64,000 nucleotides of DNA from Pollenia angustigena (lineage: Eukaryota; Arthropoda; Insecta; Diptera; Polleniidae). The translations under genes and the position numbers were made by a program. Below, in pieces: positions 56,400-64,000 of the stretch; the stretch's first letter is position 1; every line of letters begins with the position of its first letter. The DNA is taken from contig OV884058.1 of the NCBI GenBank assembly GCA_930367215.1, forward strand, positions 215,492,208 to 215,556,207, given 5' to 3'. The notes below the pieces were generated by a model. That model was not told the DNA's origin and searched no databases. It was given only the letters and a program-made list of their open reading frames with translations.

Positions 56400-59300
56400 T
56401 GTACCCAGTCGCCCATAGCACAGAAAAGGGTACAAGGCATCTGAAGTGCCTTCAGGTGAATCTACACCACGCCAAGGCAGCGTCATATTTGCTATGTCGT
56501 AGGTTCACCACCAACCTCCTGGATATCTGCTTCATCCAGGAACCATGGGTTTACTCTGGGGCCATTCAAGGGCTCCACAACGATCAAGGTAAGATTATTT
56601 ACGACTCTGCAGCTTCGAGGCCGAGAGCGGCTCTCCTAGTCAGGAAGGATTTAATCTATTTACCCATTTCAGAATTTATTCACGGGGATCTAGTGGCGAT
56701 TAGGGCGAAGATCCCATCCATTTCAGGCGAGCATGAGGTCGTAATCGCCTCCGCTTACTTGCCAGGTGATGCAAATAGTGCTCCTACTCCTGAGGTTACT
56801 GAGCTGGTATCATATTGCCAAAAGCGTGGCCTCGGGTGGATTATTGGCTGCGATGCAAACGCCCACCACACTGTCTGGGGTAGCACGGACACTAACAAAC
56901 GAGGTGAGTGTTTACTTGAATATATTTGTAGGAATGGTATATTTGTTGCAAATAGGGGCGACGAGCCCACTTTTATGAACGTTATTAGACAGGAGGTCTT
57001 GGATCTCACACTTACTAGTAGCAATCTTTCATATGCCATTAGGAATTGGCACGTTTCGGGGGACATTTCGTTGTCGGATCATCGGTATCTACTTTTTGAC
57101 ATCGAATGCTCCTCGACGTTTACTCAGACATATCGCAATCCTAGGAAGGCGAACTGGGACATTTTTCGCCATCTTTTGGCTCTTAATGGGAACATGTCAG
57201 GGGGCACGATTATGAGCTCAAGGGACATTGATTTTGAATCCAACACACTTTGTATGAATATACGGGAGGCCTTCGAAGGGAGCTGTCGACCCCGGATCCG
57301 AAGGCCAAAAAGGGATGTTCCCTGGTGGAATGAACATCTGGAGGGTCTGAGGGCTGAGGCCAGACGTTTATTTAACAAAGCTAAGGAAACTGGCGCGTGG
57401 AGCGTCTATAAAGCTGCACTGACTGAATATAATAGGGAAATCAGGAAGTCTAAGAGGTCAACTTGGCGTGAATACTGCGGTAGGATTGACAACCTTCCTG
57501 AATCAATCAGGCTGCAAAAGGCGCTTTCACAGGACCACACAAATGGTCTTTGCACACTTAAGCGGCCAGATGGTACATTTACTGAGTCGCCAAAGGAGAC
57601 CTGTGAGCTCCTACTTGCGACCCACTTCCCAGATTCTCTGCCTTTCTCGTCACCAAGACTGTCCACGTGGCCACCCTCGGCGTCCAAAAGGAACATCAGG
57701 TTGGCGAGCAGAATCTTTGATGCGAAACGCGTGATGTGGGCTGTATCTAAATTCAGCCCATTCAAATCACCTGGGCCGGATGGTATCCTTCCATGCTGCC
57801 TTCAGCAAGGGGGGATGGCTATCAATTTACAAATGACTAGGATCTTCAGATCCAGTTTACTGGCGTGCCATGTGCCGGAACCATGGAGGGAGGTTAAAGT
57901 GGTCTTCATACCCAAGGCGGGGGGCAAGTCTGAACAAATGCCTAAGTCTTTCAGACCAATAAGCCTCAGCTCGTTTTTCCTGAAGACCATGGAAAAACTG
58001 ATGGATAGATTTATAAGGGATGAATATCTATCGGAAACCCCGATTCATCGCTTTCAGTTTGCCTATCAATCGGGCAGGTCTACGGTGACCGCCATTCATC
58101 ACGTTGTGCGTACGATTGAGAAGGCACTGGGGGCAAGGCAAATAGCTCTGTGTGCGTTCGTCGACATTCAGGGCGCCTTTGACAACACTTCCTATGAGGC
58201 AATTAATTTTGCTCTTACGAGGAAGGGTGTACCTGTTCTCATAAGAAACTGGATAGGGGAGATGCTGGCATCCAGGGTGATCAGGTTGGATCTGGGTGGC
58301 TCGTCGAGGACCATTGAAGCAACCAGAGGGTGCCCTCAGGGTGGCGTTCTATCGCCTCTATTGTGGACCTTGGTTATCGATGAGCTATTGGAAACCCTTA
58401 ATAACCTGGGCTTCCGAACTTATGGCTATGCTGACGATCTGGTTATATCTGTGACCGGTTTTGATGACGCGACGATTTTGAAGGCAATGCAGCGGGCCCT
58501 GAACTTGACACTTGATTGGTGCAGGGAGAGGGGACTAAATATTAATCCCGCAAAAACTACTCTGGTACCTTTCACCAGACGTAGAGTTCTGAGACTGAAG
58601 GAACCGACTCTCAACGGAGCGGTTATCGGATTCTCTAATGAGGTGAAATACCTGGGGATCATTCTGGATAGATCCCTCAACTGGAATGCTCAGTTGGCCC
58701 ATGTCACCAGAAGGGCAACAAGGGCAATATATGCCTGTCAGAGACTCTTTGGGAAGACATGGGGTCTGAAACCCAGGATGATCTACTGGTCTTTTGCTAC
58801 GATCATTAGACCAATATTGTCCTACGCCGCCCTGGCGTGGTGGACTAAGACCGAACAGGTCAGAGCTAGAGTGATACTCGACAAGGTCTACCGCCTGATC
58901 TGCGTGTCGATCACGGGTGCTATGGGGACCTGTCCCACTCTGGCTCTGGGAGCTATCCTGCACATTCCTCCATTGCACATTTCTATAAAGGAGGAAGCCT
59001 GCAGGAGTGCTAGCAGGATGCCGCGCATTGCCGAATATAGGGCAGGTGACCTGGTGGGTCATATGCGGATCCTGGATATCATTAGGAATGATGCATCCAT
59101 TGTTGTGGGTGATCATATGTTGCCAAGTTTGGCACTGCATAGGAATTTTAATGTCCTTATACCTGACAGGGACCAATGGGCGGACCAATCCTGGTGGTGC
59201 ACATGCGCGGACCAGGTATGGTTCACGGATGGTTCGAAACAGGTAAACGGTGATACTGGTGCGGGCATCATGGGCCCGGGATTCCAAAGGGGCTTGCCTA

Positions 59301-60020
59301 TGGGCAAACAGCCTTCTATATTTCAGGCGGAAATCTACGCCATCATCATATGCGCTGGGGAGTGTCTAAGGAGGGGGACAAGGGGCTTAAGACTGTATAT
59401 AATGTCGGATAGCCAGGCCGCTCTTAGGGCACTTTCTTCTTTGGAGATAAAGTCCAGGCTGGTCTTGGACTGCCTTGCGTCTCTGAATGAATTAGGGAAA
59501 CACAACGAGCTGAATTTGTGTTGGGTTCCCGGACATGAGGGCCATACGGGCAATGAAAGGGCTGATTGCTTAGCAAACAGGGGCGCCCGTCGCCCGTTTA
59601 TAGGCCCTGAGCCTTTCTTTGGCGTCCCTGTGGGTCACATCAGGGGAACGTTACAAAAATGGGCTGAGCGTGAATTCCTTCACGCATGGACGTCCACTCC
59701 TGGACTAAGACAGTCCAGAAGATTTGTGTCACTGTCCCGGTGCAGGGCAGGAAGGTTCCTGCTGCTTGAGAAAGCGGAACTTAGACTGCTTGTGGGCCTA
59801 TTCACGGGACACTGTGGTTTCAGATACCATCAGTTCAAAAACATGTAGATTCTGCGGGATGGATGACGAGACATCGGAACATCTGCTCTGCTGCTGTCCC
59901 TCCTTGGGGACTTCTAGACGGAAATTTTTCGGGGGGCAAATAGTGGGCCCGACTGAGATTTATAATCTTTCACCGGGCAGGATAGTGGGCTTTATACGTA
60001 GCCTAAACCTGACTTGGTGA
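56399..60020 (+). pseudogene. LOA-type ORF2: endonuclease, reverse transcriptase, RNase H, zinc knuckle; late frameshift
   Basis: About 1150 codons in one frame to 59848. APE endonuclease: QVNLHHAKAA, CFIQEPWV, GCDANAHHTVWGS (near residue 150), SDHRY (near 226). RT: IPKAGGKSEQMPKSFRPISL (near 503), FVDIQGAFDN (near 588), RGCPQGGVLSPLL (near 643), YADDL (near 675). RNase H: FTDGSK, AEIYAI, MSDSQAAL, WVPGHEGHTGNERAD (near 940-1055) with the D, E, D and D acid residues present. A +1 frameshift near 59820-59846 puts the final CX2CX8HX4C knuckle (CRFCGMDDETSEHLLCCC) in another frame, ending at 60020. No ATG near the start: the frame begins at GTG in TAGTG, overlapping the ORF1 stop. All catalytic motifs look intact. 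Confidence 0.9.
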
Positions 60021-60103
60021 GACACGGGCTGCACAAAAGATCCTCTGGGTCGTGGTGCTTATGGCCTTCACGTATATACAATACAATACAATAACTACTT
60101 TAC

Positions 60104-60562
60104 AAACACTTTGCTAAGCAATTCATAATAATACAGAACAATAATAAAACTACGAACAATCATTTGGAAGAAATACTTACGTTTTAATATAAAGTGGCTT
60201 AAACCAAAAGTTTATGTATGAAATAACTACGTGAAGTTCTGAGCACAAGAAGTGAATGTGGGATTCTCCTCCGGTAGATATGGCGACCAATTCCAGCACT
60301 AGATATTTTAATTTCTATTTCGATTAGAGTTCAAGGGGTATATGAACACTTGTGCATTAAGCCAATATTAAATTAAGATTCATTTTTCAAATGGAGTGAC
60401 CGGCTGAAGTCAGCAGCCTAAACGAAACACAGATATATGCACTTTACAGGGAAATTCTGCACAGAAAAAGAAACATAATGCTTCAAGGAAAAAAAAAAAG
60501 AATTGCATTTGAAGCAGAAACACTGAACAAAGATAGTGTAAATAAGTATGAAAAAAATGATC
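60104..60562. other. AT-rich interval, nothing recognised
   Basis: No features supported. Confidence 0.4.
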
Positions 60563-60565
60563 TAA

Positions 60566-60736
60566 CCCCCCGTTTCCACATGCAAGTGCAAGTTCGAAAA
60601 ACTCAATACACTCACACTTTTTCACCAACATTCACACAATTTTTGTACTTTCAACCAATCGGCTGTTTCCTCGATTATTCGTTGAGAATACGTTTCCACT
60701 ACTTGTAAGTAATTACTTGCACGTGGAAACGTAGGG
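60566..60736. mobile_element. PIF/Harbinger-like MITE with TAA duplication
   Basis: TAA at 60563-60565 and 60737-60739. Ends CCCCCCGTTTCCACATGCAA and (inverted) CCCTACGTTTCCACGTGCAA. A fragment of the same family is at 19168-19237. Confidence 0.72.
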
Positions 60737-60739
60737 TAA

Positions 60740-61205
60740 CACCCATGTGGTCATTGTTTCGACTTACAAACAATGCAGTACTCCTGTACTGATATGCACA
60801 TGGTGAAATACAAAAAGTTTACGTTTTGTGCTGTGATTATTGTATTTTATTAAGGTTTTTGATAATTTTAAATTAACATAAATAAGATATTGACCATAGT
60901 TAAAAAAAAATTGGCTAAAAATTTATTTATTTCATCACGTTCAGCGGCACGCTTTGATTTTTGTTTAAAGTATTTTTTGACGTAACGGTGATATAATTTC
61001 CATTTTTGTTGCACATATAACTTTTGTGGCCACATTTTATCTACGGAAAGTATGTGTATATATATGGGGAATGAAAGCCAAGCTTTCCGTAGCTGCCAAG
61101 AAATTACTTTCTGCCTATTGAGAATAATTAACTCCATGCCACAGAATGTGACTATAGCGAGCAATTTTGGTAGCCAGAACAAAGGTCACTTACTTGTTCA
61201 GTGTT
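60740..61205. other. AT-rich interval, nothing recognised
   Basis: A 104-codon minus-strand ORF (60868-61182) has no recognised domain and lies in unannotated AT-rich DNA; not called. Confidence 0.4.
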
Positions 61206-61209
61206 GATT

Positions 61210-61870
61210 GTATGTTAATCGAAATACTCATATTCAAGAAGCAAATAACACATTTCTTGAATCAAGTACAGAAAAACTGATTCAAGTACGGATTTTCAAT
61301 CGCAAAATACTTAAGTTTCTTGAAATAATCCGAAAATAAAATTGGCTTAAGTAAAACTAAGATTGTAAGTATTATAAAGATGATTTTATCCTGAATTAGT
61401 GGTTGAAAAAACCCAAAAAAGAAATTAGAAAGAAAAAGTTAATATGATTGATTTGCTTACCCGTATTATACCTCACATAATGATAAAACACCAACATCAT
61501 GCCCGATATGGTTCTTACTTAAGAGATATTATGTACATATTTAACCAAAAATATAAACTTAATGAGAAGCATGGACCAAATTTACTTTTTAACCCTTCGT
61601 GGTACACATGAGTCTGGCCAGACCTTTTCTCAATGTGTATAGAAAATCAAAATATGCGTAAGCCGGAGGGTTAATAACAACGAAAAGTTTAATCTTTTTT
61701 TTACTTGATTTAAGATTTTTATACTTATTTTAAGAAATTCCGGGGATTTTCTAACGTTATCCCATTAAGAATTGTTTTGAGTACGTTTAAGTGTTATTTG
61801 TACTTGAATTTTTGAGTACGACTCGTAATTAAAGTAATCATAAGAAACTTGATTTATCCCGAGTGTTTTT
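61210..61870. mobile_element. Element with word TTGAATCAAG / ACTTAAGT, related to 19600-19830
   Basis: CTTGAATCAAGTACAG, GATTCAAGTACGGATTTTC and TACTTAAGTTTCTTG on the left; TTTAAGTGTTATTTGTACTTG and AGTACG on the right. Reverse-complement partner at 19600-19830. Carries the TTAA element at 61593. Confidence 0.55.
61593..61670. mobile_element. 78-bp piggyBac-like MITE with TTAA duplication
   Basis: TTAA at 61589-61592 and 61671-61674. Ends CCCTTCGTGGTACACATGAG and (inverted) CCCTCCGGCTTACGCATA. Contains TCTGGCCAGA. Confidence 0.6.
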
Positions 61871-62604
61871 CTTTCTTTGCAGGTACTGCCAAGTTTACAC
61901 ATAATAAGAATTGACCTAATGCACTATTGCTTCCATACCCCTCATATTAACCATATTGTATTTTTTTTTGTAGGAGGAGAAAACAAGTCCATTTTTATGC
62001 TTAAAATATCGACTAGCCAATAAGAAAAACCATGTGAAGGGTCTGCAATATTGAGGATTTTCAACATACATATCACTGCTCTATTGCAACATAGTCATTT
62101 CTCAAAAAAACCTTCTTTATATGCAAAACAAAGACCAGAATTATATCCCAAACTGAACCGAAATTACAGCAAATATATTTTATTAAATCTGTACACAATT
62201 TACATTTTGAAAACTTTAATCACATTTTGCCAAGTTTGCTTTTTTTTTGAGATATGGGCAAATACCAGAAACAGTCCACCAACCAAAAATTTTTCAAATG
62301 AATTTTCTTTTAACGGAATATAAGACTAGATGTTTAATTTCATTTTTATTTTAAAATATATGTATTTCAATGATCATCAATGCAATAATTTTTACCAAAT
62401 CCTACCCCACTGCTGATTTTTTAATACAATACGTGAATTTAGCATTATTTTAGGTGATTTTTGTGCTTAAAATAGCACTTACAGCAGACTTATCAAAATA
62501 TAAATTTCGTTAAAAGAAAAGTTGATATTCATTAGTTTAAGAAATGCAATTCATAAAAATATAATTTGTTTTGTTAAAATAAATAAAATATATTAATAAA
62601 ATAA
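61871..62604. other. AT-rich stretch, nothing recognised
   Basis: A 90-codon ORF (62051-62323) is not supported by any motif. Confidence 0.4.
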
Positions 62605-62933
62605 TACTGGAAAAACTGTAGCGTGCGTTACGTAGCGTGCGTCACAAAGGGTTCACGGCTTTTGTCAAAAAATTACAACATTTTTTGGCTGCAAATAAGT
62701 GCGTTTAGAATTCTCTTATACTCATCTTTCATTTAGAAATCAGATTTTGTATACCTTATCATGCAAAATTCGCTAAAAATTAGGAAAACGCACTTCAACC
62801 TTTGAAGTTACTTCCACTTTTTGTAGCGTGCGTCACAAAACTTTGTGATCAATTATTTCGCAACAAATACTTGCTAAGAAATTATGATATATGCCATTCG
62901 TAAGTACATATTAATGTCAGTAAATACTTTATA

Positions 62934-63863
62934 AAGGGTGGTTAAATTTCAAGGGCCGATGTTGATTTTGAATAAAACACAAACTATTTAGGAAATTATT
63001 GTAATTTTATTTTATTATGATATATTGGTATTTTTCAATTATGTATGGAACAAAATATCGGCCAAATGGGCGCCGCGACCACGGCGGCACACCTCCATCC
63101 GATGGTCCAAATTTTCGATGACCCTGAGGCATAATGGAGGTTCTATGCCGTTAATGTGCCGAATTATCTCATCCTTTAGCTCTTGAATTGTTGCTGGCTT
63201 ATCGACGTACACCTTTTCTTTCAAATAACCCCAAAGAAAAAAGTCCAACGGTGTCACATCACATGATCTTGGCGGCCAATTGACATCGCCATTACGTGAG
63301 ATAACACGGCCATTGAATTTGTTGCGCAAAAGAGCCATTGTTTCGCTAGCTGTGTGGCAAGTGGCACCGTCCTGCTGAAACCACATATCGTCCACATTCA
63401 TATCTTCCAATTCGGGCCATAAAAAGTTCGTTATCATCTCACGATAGCGAACACCATTCACAGTAACTGCCTGACCGGCCTCATTTTGGAAAAAATACGG
63501 CCCAATGATGCCGCCAGCCCATAAACCGCACCAAACAGTCACTCTTTGTGGGTGCATTGGTTTTTCGACAATCACTCTTGGATTCTCATTCGCCCAAATG
63601 CGGCAATTCTGTTTATTGACGAATCCACAGAGGTGAAAATGTGCCTCATCACTGAAGATGAAGTGCACGATATGCATTTTGATTTAAACGCCCATTTTCA
63701 TAATAAGTCTGGATAACTTTAACACGTTCTTGGATTGTGTATCTCTCCATGGTTCAAAATGAGTAAGTCTGAAATAGAGAAATGTCTAATAAAATTCGGA
63801 AAAAAACTTGGCGTTTAGGTGTGGTTCACATTCAACATCGGCCCTTACAATTTAACCACCCTT
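62934..63863 (-). mobile_element. DD41D ('rosa'-type) mariner, internally deleted, copy 2
   Basis: TA at 62932-62933 and 63864-63865. Ends AAGGGTGGTTAAATTTCAAG and (inverted) AAGGGTGGTTAAATTGTAAG. 930 bp, same structure and deletion as copy 1 in the opposite orientation. Confidence 0.9.
63039..63750 (-). pseudogene. DD41D mariner transposase, N-terminal deletion (copy 2)
   Basis: ATG at 63748-63750 reads MERYTIQERVKVIQTYYENG then hits a stop at the deletion junction. An overlapping frame (ATG at 63675-63677, 212 codons) contains the whole catalytic part: SDEAHF (D10), WFQQDGATCHTA (D103), TPLDFFLWGY (D145). There are 41 residues between the second and third Asp, which defines DD41D. Other landmarks: VWCGLWAGGIIGPYFF and EVCRRGRGAHLADILFHT at the C-terminus. 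The helix-turn-helix region that binds the TIR is nearly all missing, so the open catalytic frame should be unable to act alone. Confidence 0.9.
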
Positions 63864-64000
63864 TATAAGTTGAAGCTATCTTTTTTGAAAGACCAAAAAA
63901 TGTGTATATTTCAATCAGAAAACGCGTGCGAATGTAGCGTTTGTCACGCAGGATTTGCCCATATGCCTATGTTGCAATAAAGGAGCGGTATGTAAAATTA

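Larger units (their letters stand above)
54562..60091 (+). mobile_element. Full-length LOA-type non-LTR retrotransposon with 12-bp target duplication
   Basis: TAACTACTTTAC at 54550-54561 and 60092-60103. The element starts TTTGGAGGCAAGCG, has a roughly 300-bp leader, ORF1, ORF2 and a 3' end in ATACAATACAATACA repeats instead of poly(A). Base composition is clearly more GC-rich than the surroundings, a sign of recent arrival. Three apparent frameshifts (two in ORF1, one late in ORF2) make this copy defective. Confidence 0.92.
62608..63967. mobile_element. Non-coding element with four AGCGTGCGTCAC-type words, split by a mariner
   Basis: Words at 62620-62631, 62634-62645, 62825-62836 and 63936-63947. 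Contexts TGGAAAAACTGT, TACTTCCACTTTTTGT, GTGCGAATGT and GCCCATAT match the element at 30668-31080. After removing the mariner and its TA the spacings also match. Confidence 0.7.

Overview
The window looks like repeat-rich, gene-poor DNA from a higher fly (Diptera). The evidence is strong AT richness, a Jockey and a LOA-type non-LTR retrotransposon, DD41D ('rosa'-type) mariner elements, and two blocks with the TA / core / GTCY layout of dipteran mini-me elements. No host gene could be recognised on either strand in 64 kb. Almost everything that can be named is a transposable element, and many elements sit inside one another. The fly assignment is inference from element types; no species is claimed.

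Layout. 1-3.2 kb: broken Jockey copy. 3.2-12 kb: small inverted-repeat elements, a composite array of tRNA-like repeats, an outlying piece of an 11-bp satellite, and an RT fragment. 12-24 kb: hAT transposase debris, a 2.45-kb foldback element with 8-bp target duplication, several hAT-type elements with 8-bp duplications (TATGAATG, AACAAACA, TGCTACAG), palindromic MITEs and a 400-bp tandem repeat. 24-33 kb: long unremarkable AT-rich stretches, two same-sized ATCCCAG elements, a second copy of the foldback, and more hAT-type elements. 33-37 kb: three nested layers ending in a Penelope-like element. 38-43 kb: a 3.3-kb element holding four others, then a deleted DD41D mariner. 43-48 kb: a MITE inserted into its own family, a hAT-type element inside a TA tract, a foldback with identical 167-bp arms, and a tRNA-derived SINE. 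49-50.2 kb: satellite array with 11-bp period. 54.5-60.1 kb: full-length LOA-type retrotransposon with 12-bp target duplication. 60-64 kb: small MITEs and a second DD41D mariner inside another element.

The most unusual signal is a recurring architecture. Many unrelated-looking non-coding elements are each filled, at both ends and on both strands, with their own short 'private' word. In several sibling pairs the flanking sequence and spacing are conserved while the word itself has been changed at every position in concert. The clearest case is 30668-31080 against 62608-63967: four words at matching positions read CCCGTTTACAAT in one and AGCGTGCGTCAC (or a close variant) in the other. A second set (15057-16812, 22781-23908, and termini at 19423, 17341 and 46533) shares a hAT-type end, TGCCAGA-like, followed by word / inverted word / word, with a different word in each. 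This would fit terminal transposase-binding sites co-diverging with their transposases, but no transposase for these elements is present to test it.
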